From the NCBI RefSeq assembly GCF_023091745.1, contig NC_068910.1, forward strand, positions 132,759,170 to 132,823,169: DNA of 64,000 nucleotides, in the 5' to 3' direction. Every line of letters begins with the position of its first letter. The stretch's first letter is position 1. Under the pieces are notes generated by a model, which had not been told where the DNA came from, made no database searches, and saw only the letters and a program-made list of their open reading frames with translations. The position numbers and the translations under genes were made by a program. Positions 34,301 to 44,698 of this stretch are shown one piece after another. Source of the stretch: Budorcas taxicolor (lineage: Eukaryota > Chordata > Mammalia > Artiodactyla > Bovidae).

Positions 34301-34550
34301 CCGCGCAGCGAAGGCAGCCCGGGAGCCGAGGCACAGCGCTCGGCAGGGTCGTCCCGCAGGCGCGCAGCGCGGGCTCAGCGCTCAAAGCGCTGCTGGCTGC
34401 CAACCCGGCGGCACTGGGAGCAGAAGAGGCGCGTCCGGGTCGGGGCAGGGGTGAGCGGTCCAGCGAAAGCGCCAGCAAGTAGCAGAGCCCCTCAGAGCCC
34501 AGCGCTCCGAGTCCCGGTCCACACTGCGGACTCGGACTCACACGCGCTGG
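34301..34550 (-). other. Putative first exon, minus strand
   Basis: The sequence up to 34301 ends GCGCGG|GTGAGTGAG on the minus strand, close to the ideal donor. The transcription start is not visible, and the right end given is a guess just inside the octamer pair. If joined to 32623-32699 the reading frame remains open, but the exon may be mostly 5' untranslated. Confidence 0.35.
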
Positions 34551-34567
34551 TTTGCATGTCATTTGCA
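34551..34567 (-). promoter_or_regulatory. Paired octamer-like sites
   Basis: Plus strand reads tttgcatgtc then atttgcat; on the minus strand ATGCAAAT followed by ATGCAAA. The perfect octamer is at 34560-34567. POU-family (Oct) factors bind this word. The spacing of about 9-10 bp and the place just upstream of the candidate minus-strand first exon suggest a promoter element; not tested. Confidence 0.4.
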
Positions 34568-34720
34568 TAGCGCACTGGGAATGGACCTGCGGTCCTTCGG
34601 CCACGCCCACCTGCCCTCCTACCGGGGTCGCGAGCCGAGAATCCGGAGCGGAACCCGGCGCGGCACGCCGGTCCACTTAGCCCTTCCCTCGCCCAGCCCC
34701 AACTCCTCGCACACCGGCCT

Positions 34721-34971
34721 TCAGTGTGTTTTCCCATGTTTTCCCCTGGAAGACCACTCGATACACAGAAGACCACACACTGGAAAAACTCTGTTGACTT
34801 GAAATTAACCGTCTTTTTCTTTGATGTGGCTACCAAAAACAACAACGAACCGAATAGATTCCCCAAATGAATGCAAGTTTGGTTTTCGGACAAAGTGTCG
34901 CGAAAAACGTGCTCCTTTTCAGAACTGGGCACAACGTGCAATTTTGTTCAGGCTGGATAACGTAGTCCTTA
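34721..34971. other. Unique sequence
   Basis: Upstream flank of the CpG-rich block on the minus strand. No gene is seen. Confidence 0.4.
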
Positions 34972-35165
34972 AAAAGGCGGATTCTGGAGTTGAGAACTCT
35001 ACCCCTTATTTTCTAGCTGCAAAATTTGGAGCAAGTTACTTACCTCTGTTACTCTGTTTTCTTGTCTCTGAAATGGGGACAAAAAATCTGCCTCAGGAAT
35101 GTAAGGCTTCAGTGAGATAAGCCTGGTAAAGCGCTTAGGATAGCACCTAACAGAGTTACTTTGAA
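34972..35165 (+). repeat. MIR SINE
   Basis: 'ggattctggagttgagaact', 'gagcaagttacttacctctg' and 'gcgcttaggatagcacctaa' in plus-orientation MIR order. Confidence 0.7.
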
Positions 35166-35188
35166 CGTGCAAGTATGATCTATATCTA

Positions 35189-35427
35189 GGGCCTCCCTGA
35201 TATAGTTCAGTGGGTAAAAAAATCTGCCCGCAGTGTGGAAGACACAGAAGACACGGGTTCTGGTTTTCATCCCTGGGTCAGGAAGATCTTCTGGAGAAAA
35301 AAAATAGCAAACCACTGCAGTATTCTTGCCTGAAAAATCCCATGGACTGAGGAGCCTGGCAGGCTACACACAGGTACATGGGGCTGCAGAGTGTGCAGGA
35401 AGGAGCACAGCACAGAGTACAGACATA
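35189..35427 (+). mobile_element. Bov-tA SINE with extra 3' sequence
   Basis: tRNA head 'ggcctccctgatatagttca', body to 'ggcaggctacacacaggtac', then a non-canonical end through 35427. Exact 11-bp duplication atctatatcta (35178-35188 and 35428-35438) fixes the ends, so the unusual 3' end was part of the inserted RNA or changed later. Confidence 0.9.
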
Positions 35428-35438
35428 ATCTATATCTA

Positions 35439-35744
35439 CTTAAGGGAGAGGCAACTAGGTCACGGTGAGGCAAGGCGAGGAGGGGAAGACGCTATCAAAG
35501 GTGGAGAGAGAATGCCCTAAGACTGGGGACAATCTGGAAGGTTCACACCAGGGTTCGCCACCCAACTCTGCTGTGAGGCTAACCAGACCAAGCTCTGTGA
35601 AAGCATTTCTGTACCTTCTTTCCCCACAGAAGATCCAAGTTTGAAGACATTTTGAAATGGTATCCTGGGATGTTCTGGAGAAATCTTAAAAATGTTCAAT
35701 TCAGCTACTTATTAAAAAAAAAAAATTTAAATAGAAAGGAAGTG
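35439..35744. other. Unassigned sequence
   Basis: No gene is seen; an A run lies at about 35714-35726. Confidence 0.35.
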
Positions 35745-35890
35745 TGCTGTGGTGGAGAGTCCCAGATTCTGAGACCCGAGTGTTAGACCTGGGTCTGGTG
35801 CTAGCTTTGTGGAGCTCACGGAGTCACTCACTGTCTCTGGGCCTCAGTTTTCTAATCTGTAAAATCAGGATGCTCCTTAGGATGCTTTTT
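35745..35890 (+). repeat. MIR SINE
   Basis: 'gtgctgtggtggagagtccc' and 'ggcctcagttttctaatctg' fit a plus-orientation MIR. Confidence 0.65.
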
Positions 35891-36126
35891 GGTTTGGGTT
35901 TTTTTCCCCAGGCATCTTCCTACTCTGAAACGTTAGCTTCGGGGTTCCTCAGATATTTTCCTTTGTCGTGAGTCAAGAATCCCCCATTGATTTAGAGGAT
36001 ACCTTTAAAAATTTTTTTCCTCTTGCCTAATATTTACTTTGCACCTGCTATGAAATATTGCGTAGTGCTTCCTGGTCTCTTCATTTGCACTTTCCTTTTG
36101 TTGCATCTATTATCCATTTTATTATC
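35891..36126. other. Unassigned T-rich sequence
   Basis: Nothing recognised. Confidence 0.3.
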
Positions 36127-37163
36127 AGTCAGTTCAGTCACTTAGTTGTGTCCGACTTACTGCAACCCCATGAACTGCAGCATGCCTGGCCTCTCTGTCC
36201 ATCACCAACTCCTGGAGTTCACTCGGACTCACGTCCATCGAATCAGTGATGCCATCCAGCCATCTCATCCTCGGTTGTCCCCTTCTCCTCCTGCCCCCAA
36301 TCCCTCCCAGCATCAGAGTCTTTTCCAATGAGTCAACTCTTCGCATGAGGTGGCCAAAGTACTGGAGTTTCAGCTTTAGCAGCATTCCCTCCAAAGAAAT
36401 CCCAGGACTGATCTCCTTCAGAATGGACTGGTTGGATCTCCTTGCAGTCCAAGGGACTCTCAAGAGTCTTCTCCAACACCACAGTCCAAAAGCACCAATT
36501 CTTTGGCACTCAGCCTTCTTCACAGTCCAACTCTCACATCCATACATGACCACTGGAAAAACCATAGCCTTGACTAGACAGACCTTAGTTGGCAAAGTAA
36601 TGTCTCTGCTTTTGAGTATGCTATCTAGGTTGGTCATAACTTTTCTTCCAAGGAGCAAGCATCTTTTAATTTCATGGCTGCAGTCACCATCTTCAGTGAT
36701 TTTGGAGCCCCCCAAAATAAAGTCTGACACTATTTCCACTGTTTCCCCATCTATTCCCCATGAAGTGATGGGACCAGATGCCATGATCTTCGTTTTCTGA
36801 ATGTTGAGCTTTAAGCCAACTTTTTCACTCTCCTCTTTCACTTTCATCAAGAGGCTTTTTAGTTCCTTTTCACTTTCTGCCATAAGAGTGGTGTCATCTG
36901 CATATCTGAGGTTATTGATATTTCTCCCGGCAATCTTGATTCCAGCTTGTGCTTCTTCCAGCCCAGCGTTTCTCACGATGTACTCTGCATATAAGTTAAA
37001 TAAGCAGGGTGACAATATACAGCCTTGAGGGACTCCTTTTCCTATTTGGAACCAGTCTGTTGTTCCATGTCCAGTTGTAACTGTTCCTTCCTGACCTGCA
37101 TACAGGTTTCTCAAGAGGCAGGTCAGGTGGTCTGGTATTCCCATCTCTCTCAGAATTTTCCAG
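36127..37163 (-). pseudogene. BovB LINE, 5'-truncated; C-terminal RT fully open
   Basis: Minus-strand BovB of about 1.04 kb. Its frame 36134-37144 is open for 336 codons from just inside the truncation to the natural BovB C-terminus (..SRTQLSD). It holds GKGVPQGCILSPCLFN (RT domain 4-like), YADD at residues 81-84, and the Arg-rich GRRRRGQP region near residue 295. Missing are the endonuclease and the N-terminal RT half with the first catalytic Asp, so it cannot act alone. A tttattat repeat (36119-36126, 37164-37171) may be its target duplication, but the word is partly BovB-like. The best-preserved BovB C-terminus here. Confidence 0.92.
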
Positions 37164-37211
37164 TTTATTATAGTTCTGCTCTAATCGTTGTCGGCTCCTA
37201 GTCTTGCATAC

Positions 37212-37286
37212 TATTGGGTTGGCCAAAAAGTTTGTTCAGGTTTTTCCTTAATAGCTTATGGAACAAACTTTTTGGGCAACCCAATA
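37212..37286. mobile_element. Mariner-derived MITE, 75 bp palindrome
   Basis: Near-perfect palindrome: left end tattgggttggccaaaaag and right end ctttttgggcaacccaata pair over 26 bp with one mismatch, around a short loop (about 37238-37260). No coding capacity. Short mariner-like end-to-end deletion products of this kind insert at TA. The same terminal words occur, diverged, in the mariner fragment at 3654. Confidence 0.85.
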
Positions 37287-37289
37287 TAA

Positions 37290-37507
37290 TTTTCCTTATT
37301 TAATCTTAGTTCTATAGGTAAATATATATTTAATGCTCATCATTGATTCCTTATGTCTTTCTAATCTTGCCATTTTGGTGTGCAAGTTTTATTTCTGGAT
37401 TGTCTCTTCTATTCCATTGGTCTATAAGTCTGTTTTTATGCTATCCTACTTTGTTTTGCTTATTGGAACTTTGTATTATGTTTTAGAATCACGAAGTATG
37501 AGACTAC
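37290..37507 (-). mobile_element. Old L1, right part (minus strand)
   Basis: 'ttccattggtctataagtct' and 'atgctatcctactttgtttt' are the antisense of L1 ORF2, parallel to 52390-52440 in the full-length copy. It is interrupted at 37508 by an LTR-like insertion and continues at 38003-38470. Confidence 0.7.
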
Positions 37508-37998
37508 TGAAAGATTGTTCCTGAACCATGAAAGACGCCGGGATTCTTGGCCTCTGGAGGAGAAGAATTCAATCCGGTACCAGAGACAAGGCTTGATCAC
37601 TCAGAGCTTTTGTGTAATAAAGTTTTATTAAAGTATAAAAGAGATAGAGAAAGCCTCTGACATAGACATCAGAAGGGGGATGGAGAGTGCCCCCTCACTA
37701 GTGTTAGCAATGAAGTTATATACTTTTAATTAGTTATTACAGTGAATCAAAAGAATGTCTGGAGGTTGTAAAGACCTTACTAGACCCACTCCCATAATTT
37801 ACATTTTAAGATAACAGGATTAGCCAGAAGGTTTTTTCCAGAAACTGTCCTCAAGCAGGATACATTATTGTTATATAATCCTAAGGAATGTAGAGGGGAA
37901 AATAGTTTGTCCTTTCCTCCTTCTTGAGAATTCCAGACCCCTCTCTCCTTGGGGACCCCCGGACTTCTTATCAACCTGCCTAGGAATTGACTCTCTCA
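37508..37998 (-). mobile_element. Solo LTR of an endogenous retrovirus
   Basis: 491 bp that on the minus strand begin TGAGAGAGTC and end ..TTTCA, flanked by ctac (37504-37507 and 37999-38002). Minus-strand signals are in LTR order: TATATAA near 37717-37724, AATAAA at 37629-37624, and a downstream U5-like part. No gag, pol or env follows, so it is a solo LTR left by LTR-LTR recombination. A 4-bp duplication fits class I (gamma-like) elements, though the class is inferred. It sits inside an old L1. Confidence 0.8.
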
Positions 37999-38002
37999 CT
38001 AC

Positions 38003-38470
38003 CAACTTTGATCATGTTTTCTGAGATCATTGTGGTTATTTAGGAGTCCCTAAATGAATTTTAGGGAGTTCTCATATGTATTTTAGGACTTCTTGTTCCC
38101 TATTTCTGCAAAAAATCATCATTGAGATTTTGAGAGAGACTGCATTGAATCTGTAGATTGCTTTGGTTAATACACTTTTCTTAACAATATTAAGTTTTCC
38201 ATTCCACAAACACAAGATGCTTTCTCATTTCTCTTCTTTCTTTTCTCCTTTCATTTCTTTTAACAATGTTTTGTAGTTTTTGCTGTAAAAATCATTCACC
38301 TTGTTGGTTAAATTTGTTTCTAACTACTTTTTTTTTTCTATGCTATTGAAAATGGAATTGTTTTTTTAATTTCCTTTTATGATTGTTAATTGCTAGTATG
38401 TAGAAATGCAACTGATTTTTGTTTATTGATTTTTGTATCCTGCACTATTATGTCAATTTTATTCCACTTA
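38003..38470 (-). mobile_element. Old L1, left part (minus strand)
   Basis: Antisense L1 ORF2 words ('agactgcattgaatctgtag', 'aatatttaag'-like, 'gaaaatggaattgttttttt', compare 52610-52830). Decayed, no open frame. Confidence 0.7.
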
Positions 38471-40230
38471 CAAAAATTTATCCTTAGTGTGAAGTCCTGT
38501 CATGAAAGGGAATCCTAGCTGGCCAGTTTTTAAGAGTCAATGGGAGCTGGGCTGTACCAGACCTTATAAACATGGCTAATGACTAGAGATCAAGAGGGTT
38601 TGCATGAAATTACAGGAAATATATCACTGAACCTGAAAAATGCCATGGTCGAAACACACAAACCTGGTTTGTTAAGATTAAATAAATCAGCTTCAGAGAG
38701 AAATGTCTATTCGTTTCCTTAGATATCCTAAAATAACGCAAGTTAACCCCATTGCCCAAAAGCAAAACTCTGGTTGCAGAAAATATCCTTCTGCTTAGTG
38801 GGGAGGGGGTGCCTGTTTATTTTTGCTGCTTTTCTAAGTAATCTACAAGTCCCAGCCTCCATCTGTCTGTGCGTGTCCTCTGCACTTCCTTCCTGTCTCC
38901 AGATCCCTCCTCTGGCCTGGTTCCCTTCATTGCTGGGCCCTTGTTAGGAAAACCAAAGAAGAAGGAAAGGGAAAAAAGAGAAAGTAAAATATCATAATTT
39001 ATTAATCTCTGACAAGTGTCAAATAATAAATAGCTCACCTTAGTTTATGAATTGATTAAATCCACCTAGATCACTTTTGGTGGATTAAGGTTCTCAAGTC
39101 TGGCCAGAGGTGGGACTCACCTGTGAAGCTTTTTAAAAATAATTATGCCTGGTTGCACTCACAGAAATTGATTCGGTTGATCTGGAGTGGGGCTTGGGGA
39201 ATGGTTTTTTAAAAAAATTCCCCAGTAATTCTGATGTGAGATCAGAGCTGAGAACTGCTTATAGCTAAGATAAAATCCACAGCAGAAAGATCACTTTAGA
39301 AATTAACCAACAGTGCTTTTGTTTGGCTAATGATTTCTTTAAAGACAAGTGCCTTGTCCAGAGTCATTGCCATGTGAAAATATAGACATGCTGAACTCCA
39401 GAATGTGTTTGTTCCCATAAATATTTACTATAAATTGCTTTTCTGTTCTTTAAAACCTTTTTTGTCATGCACTGTCATTTTATCATTGAAAAATCTTATA
39501 TTTGGGGGAAAACATTTGACTACAAAGCCATCAGTGAAGATATAATTTCAAATTCAAGAAAAAATGTTTAAATCAAAATTTTAATCATTAAAGTCACATA
39601 TTATAATAGTAAAAAAAAAAAAAAGGAAGAAAAGAACCCTACAGAAGGTAGAAAATAAAAAGTACCTGTCATCTCCCCCACAGTTGCACCCTGCAATCCC
39701 ACAAGTATCCTCTATTGAGAATTTCTTGGGCATCTTTTAGGAAAGGGTATTTTATTGTATCACTTATTATAATAATAATTCTAAAATTTAGTTCAAAATG
39801 TTAAAGTTCTTATGATTATTATAGTGTTAGTATCAATTTTAAGACATAAACAAATGATTTCAAGCTGCAGAATTCCCAGATTCCAAGGAGGTGACAGGGG
39901 AACTCAGAGGGGACTGGGGTCAGGTTCCAGTTTTATATAGTTTGAAAGAATTACAACTCTTTTAATGAACAGATAAAGAAGAACTCAAGTGATCACATTC
40001 TGTTATTTCACATTCTATCATTCTTCCTCATATACTACTACTAATAACCTATCGGGTCTCTATTTGCTCCCCCTCCTCCACAAACACACTGCAGAGGTTA
40101 TCTTAGAAACCATAGAGGGAAGTACTGTAAAAAGCCAGTACAGCAAAGACCACCTTTAAGGAGAAAACGAACACATGAAAATCACAGCTGAGAAAACTAT
40201 ATACTGGAAAGCAAATTTTGAGGTGTTTAT
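38471..40230. other. Unassigned AT-rich sequence
   Basis: No gene, no young repeat. A poly(A)-like run lies at 39610-39625. Possibly ancient repeats too diverged to name. Confidence 0.4.
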
Positions 40231-40297
40231 GGCAACCCAATCCAGTACTCTTGCCTGGAAAATCCCATGGATGGAGAAGCCTGGTAGGCTGCAGTCT
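40231..40297 (+). mobile_element. Bov-A fragment
   Basis: 'gcaacccaatccagtactct' to 'ggtaggctgcagtc' is the central part of a Bov-A unit. Short, ends unclear. Confidence 0.75.
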
Positions 40298-40620
40298 GAT
40301 ATAGCCTGCACACTGATAAAGCCATGAGGTCTCTACTCCAAAATCTTGTTTAAATTTTATGTCATGGAATCATGGAATGTTAGAGCAGGAAGAGGCTTCA
40401 GAGTCATCGGTCCAAGCTCTTTATTTATAGATGAGGGAGAGAAAGCCCAGAGGTCAGGGCAAAGTAGAGACAAAGACCCAGGCATACAACCACCAGCCCA
40501 ACTCCCAACCTGACTTGTGGATCCCAAATACTCCAATCCTCAGAGGCTGATACAGCTCTCCTTAAACACTTCCCATTCTGAGCAACTAAAACTGTACCTG
40601 GCTCGTGGTAAAGTGCTCAA
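40298..40620. other. Unassigned sequence
   Basis: 40380-40480 has the 'gaggcttcagagtcatcggt' type of an ancient repeat. No gene is seen. Confidence 0.3.
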
Positions 40621-41416
40621 TTAATAACCTCAGATATGCAGATGATACCACCCTTATGGCAGAAAGTGAAGAGGAACTAAAAAGTCTCTTGATGAAAGTG
40701 AAAGTGGAGAGTGAAAAAGTTGGCTTAAACCTCAACATTCAGAAAACGAAGATCATGGCATCCGGTCCCATCACTTCATGGGGAATAGATGGGGAAACAG
40801 TGGAAACAGTGTCAGACTTTATTTCTGGGGGCTCCAAAATCACTGCAGATGCTGACTGCAGCCATGAAATTAAAAGACGCTTACTCCTTGGAAGAAAAGT
40901 TATGACCAACTTAGACAGCATATTCAAAAGCAGAGACATTACTTTGCTGACTAAGTTCCATCTAGTCAAGGCTATGGTTTTTCCTGTGGTCATGTATGGA
41001 TGTGAGAGTTGGACTGTGAAGAAGGCTGAGCGCCAAAGAATTGATGCTTTTGCACTGTGGTGTTGGAGAAGACTCTTGAGAGTCCCTTGGACTGCAAGGA
41101 GATCCAACCAGTCCATTCTGAAGGAGATCAGCCCTGGGATTTCTTTGGAAGGAATGATGCTAAAGCTGAAACTCCAGTACTTTGGCTACCTCATGCGAAG
41201 AGTTGACTCACTGGAAAAGACTCTGATGCTGGGAGGGATTGGGGGCAGGAGGAGAAGGGGATGACAGAGGATGAGATGGCTAGATGGCATCACTGACTCG
41301 ATGGACGTGAGTCTGAGTGAACTCCGGGAGTTGGTGATGGACAGGGAGGCCTGGCATGCTGCGATTCATGGGTTCGCAAAGAGTCGGACACGACTGAGCG
41401 ACTGAACAGAACAGAA
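40621..41416 (+). mobile_element. BovB LINE 3' part
   Basis: About 0.8 kb starting at 'aataacctcagatatgcaga', i.e. right at the YADD box. The frame 40605-41264 (219 aa) starts in flanking DNA, reads INNLRYADDTTLM and runs to a TGA at 41262-41264 where related copies have a sense codon in the Arg-rich stretch. Lacks everything before YADD. The 3' end is 'gagcgactgaacagaacaga'. It is the inverted counterpart of the copy at 36127-37163, 3.5 kb away. Confidence 0.92.
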
Positions 41417-41744
41417 AATGGATCAAATCCAACACTCAAAATCTACTTTATATAAAAGCAGAACATTACTTTAGTGATACAAGAGATTAAAACTTAGAAA
41501 ATTCACAGACTGAACAAATAATCTCTCCTTATTGGGCACTTACCAGGAGCTGGGACTGAGGTGTGTTTTTAATGAATTAGACATGGGAAATAGGGAACAC
41601 GTGGTACAATATATAAATCATAGAATTTCAGATTGCAAAGGGCCTTAAGGGGCATCTAAATTATTTTGTTATAAGAAATCTGAGAGTCAGGGAGGTTTGG
41701 TGGTTTGTTGAAAGTTTTAAGGCAGCTTCATAGGAACCAGACGG
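41417..41744. other. Unassigned sequence
   Basis: No gene or young repeat recognised. Confidence 0.3.
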
Positions 41745-42019
41745 AGAAGGCAATGGCACCTCACTCCAGTACTCTTGCCTGGAAAATCCCATGGACGGAG
41801 GAGCCTGGAAGGCTGCAGTCCATGGGGTCGCTGAGGGTCAGACACTACTGAGCGACTTCACTTTCACTTTTCACTTTCATACATTGGAGAAGGAAATGGC
41901 AACCCACTCGTGTTCTTGCCTGGAGAATCCCAGAGACAGGGGAGTCTGATGGGCTGCCGTCTATGGGGTCACACAGAGTCGGACACGACTGAAGTGACTT
42001 AGCAGCAGTAGCAGCAGCA
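41745..42019 (+). mobile_element. Bov-A2 SINE
   Basis: Two Bov-A units in plus orientation ('ggagaaggcaatggcacctc'... and 'ggagaaggaaatggcaaccc'...) joined by 'cacttttcactttcatacat', ending in an (agc)n-like tail 'agcagcagtagcagcagc'. Confidence 0.93.
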
Positions 42020-42251
42020 AATTTAGAATTAAATTAGTCTAGATTATCCCAGCATATTTTATAATGGTCTTCTACATGTCCATGTATCCACTGGAAAAAC
42101 TGGCTAAGTCAAGAGCCCTCACATGAGGGCTGATATTAGGAGGCTGGCTAAAACAGCAACACTGTAGACTCCTCTTCCTTGTAGGTCTTCCAGGGCTCAT
42201 CTGGTCCCTGGCCCCAACCTCTCAGCAAGACCTTACCTAAATAGTCTTAAG
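42020..42251. other. Unassigned sequence
   Basis: Nothing recognised. Confidence 0.3.
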
Positions 42252-42440
42252 TTAAGTGAGTTAAGTGAAGTCACTCAGTCGTGTCCAACTCTTCGCGACC
42301 CCATGGACTGTAGCCTACCAGCCTCCTCTGTCCATGGGATTTCCCAGGCAACAGTACTGGAGTGGATTGCCATTTCCTTCTCCAGGGGACCTTTCCAACC
42401 CAGGGATCGAACCCAGGTCTCCCACATTGTAGACAGATGC
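42252..42440 (-). mobile_element. Bov-tA SINE
   Basis: Minus-strand Bov-tA ('gaagtcactcagtcgtgtcc' to 'gatcgaacccaggtctccca'), with the tRNA head end shortened. gtctta-type repeats near 42244 and 42448 may be the duplication. Confidence 0.85.
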
Positions 42441-42559
42441 TTAACTGTCTTAGAGAGATGTATATCCACCCTTCCTTCCTGATAATATAAGGAGGAGCTT
42501 TCACGTCAATTACAAGTTCCAGTGACTGAACAGTCTGTAAAAAGTTCTTTCTTATGCCT

Positions 42560-43856
42560 ATAAAATCTTCATGTTGCTAATAAAAATCCAGTCAAATCAT
42601 GTTAGTGACAAAAATGCTACATACTTATAAATAAATTTAACAAGACAGACTTAGGATTTACATTGAAACAAACTAATGGGAAAAAAAACTATTAAAAGAC
42701 ACAAAATAGGATTTTAATAAATTGAAATCCTAAAAGGAAAGACAATAAAAAACGGTAATTCTAGGAATTTTAATATGTAAATTTAATGTAGTTCTGATTA
42801 GAATTCCAACAAGGTTTTCTTGGGATTAGATAAGATGATTCTAAAATTCAGTAGCAAAAGAATGCCAAAGAATAGCTAATACAACTATAAAAATATAAGA
42901 AAATGAAGAGTGGGTATATATGGAACTTACTAAGATATCAGCTGTACTATAAAGTTTATGTATTCAAATCAATATGCCATTAGTAAGGGTATATAACTGC
43001 ATTTGTGGAATAGAATAAATAATTGATCATTATTACAGTGGCTAATAGAAATGTTTATGTGCCAAAATGGTAGTTCAGTGGGAAAAAGATGAACCCTCTT
43101 TATAAAAAAAAGTGCAGACATAACTGGTTACCCATATGAAAGAAAATAAAAATGGACTACTATCTTACACTAAAATCAAAAGTAAATTGCAAACAAATTA
43201 AGTATTTCAGTATAAAAGAAAAATAATTTTTCAACTTGAAGAAAACTGTCTGTGAGATTATATATACAATCAATGATTTGGGAAGACTTTCCTTACCAAG
43301 AACTAAGAAACTATAAAATAAAGCCAAGCATATTTGACCACATACAAATAATTCCTTTTTTGTTATTTGGCAAAAGGTACTAAGACAAAGTTAATAGCAA
43401 TCAATATGTCTGGGAAATGTTTGTGCTACTATATTCTTCATTATTACTTCATCACTTCATTAAGACAAAGTTAATAGCAATCAATATGTATAAGAAAATG
43501 TCTGTGCTTCTATATTCTCACCAAGGATTACTTTCTAGACAAAGCACGCTTTAAAACTGCTAAGACAAAACCAACAATGGGAATAGAAAATTGTGCAAAG
43601 TATACAAATAAACAATTCTCTAGTGAGTAAAGCCAAAAGGCCCAACAAACATAAGAACATGGTCAAACTCACTAGAGATCAGGGAAATAAAAATGGAAGT
43701 AATGTAAAACTGCTTGACACCTATCACAGTGGCGAGAACAAACACAACCATAGCAAAGCTTCCACTGATCAAAGGTGGAACAATTTAAAAGCATCTGGAA
43801 GAGTCACAACTACAGTGGATTGAAACACATCAAGCAAATTTAATCCATGAATTCAC
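42560..43856 (+). mobile_element. Old L1 fragment
   Basis: 'gaattccaacaaggttttct', 'ttctaaaattcagtagcaaa' and 'aaatggactactatcttaca' follow the L1 ORF2 order on the plus strand. It continues after the Bov-A2. Contains a local direct repeat (43381 and 43461). Decayed. Confidence 0.6.
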
Positions 43857-44121
43857 TGCTAAGTCACTTCAGTCGTGTCCGACTCTGTGTGACCCCACAG
43901 ACGGCAGCCCACCAGGCTCTCCCGTCCTGGGGATTCTCCAAGCAAGAACACTGAAGTGGGCTGCCATTTCCTTCTCCAATGCATGAAAGTGAAAAGTGAA
44001 AGTGAAGTCGCTCAGTCATGTCTGACTCTTGGTGACCCCATGGACTGCAGCCTACCAGGCTCCTCCGTCCATGGGATTTTCCAGGCAAGAGTACTGGAGT
44101 GGGGTGCCATTGCCTTCTCCA
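43857..44121 (-). mobile_element. Bov-A2 SINE
   Basis: Dimeric minus-strand Bov-A2 with a 10-bp perfect duplication atgaattcac (43847-43856, 44122-44131). Confidence 0.95.
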
Positions 44122-44131
44122 ATGAATTCAC

Positions 44132-44688
44132 AGTGATGCTAAAAACACAAGTTACCACTGAAGATACTAGGGAACCAATTCATTATTTTGAAAACTGGTA
44201 AAAAAAAAAACTGGAAACAATCAAGCATTTTTCTTATGTAAATGAACTCAGGTAATCAAATAGCAGAGTGGAGGACATTTTTCTTTACAGATGTATCATA
44301 TGTCACAGATGAAAAAGGATAGCTAGTGTTGTAATCCTAGTGGATCTGGACACTGACCACGAGTGATTTGCTAACATCACAAAGGAGAGATAACCAGGTA
44401 TTATGTGAGTCCCAGTGGAGAAACAGACACCATCTGAATTATTGTTGTCATAAAAGTCAAACTCGAGTCTGACCAAGCCTCTAGATTTCACTACCAATTC
44501 ACAGGAAATAACTAGGACAACATTCCACAACAAAGGGATGCAACATGAAAAATTCAGACTGCAAGAAACTTCATGGGATCGTAACCTGGTTCTTTAACAA
44601 ATAAATTGTGAGGCATAAAAAAATGGAGGGAGAGGCTATAAGTTAAAAGACACAAAACAGTTTAATTTGTTGCAATCTGTGGGCCCTG
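44132..44688. other. Unassigned, partly L1-like
   Basis: Left part continues the old L1. The rest ('gaggcataaaaaaatggagg' and around) resembles a diverged LTR or L1 tail. No gene is seen. Confidence 0.3.
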
Positions 44689-44698
44689 TTTGAGTCTT

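Larger units (their letters stand above)
33890..34720. promoter_or_regulatory. CpG-island-like block, likely host promoter
   Basis: By eye the richest CpG stretch of the window outside the L1 5' region, densest at about 34100-34680. It has a GC box (ggggcgggc, 34284-34292), a strong minus-strand splice donor at 34300, a possible plus-strand donor near 34450 (gcagggGTGAGC), and two octamer-type words at about 34551-34567. Long frames through it (33789-34454, 34114-34482, 34293-34676) are expected in GC-rich DNA and match no domain I know. CpG islands usually mark housekeeping or developmental promoters; the gene is not identified. Confidence 0.6.

Noticed and set aside
33789..34676. Long frames on both strands (221 aa plus, 127 aa and 149 aa minus)
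   Set aside because: CpG-rich DNA gives chance frames; low-complexity Ala/Arg/Pro/Gly content and no domain. Only splice-site evidence was used.
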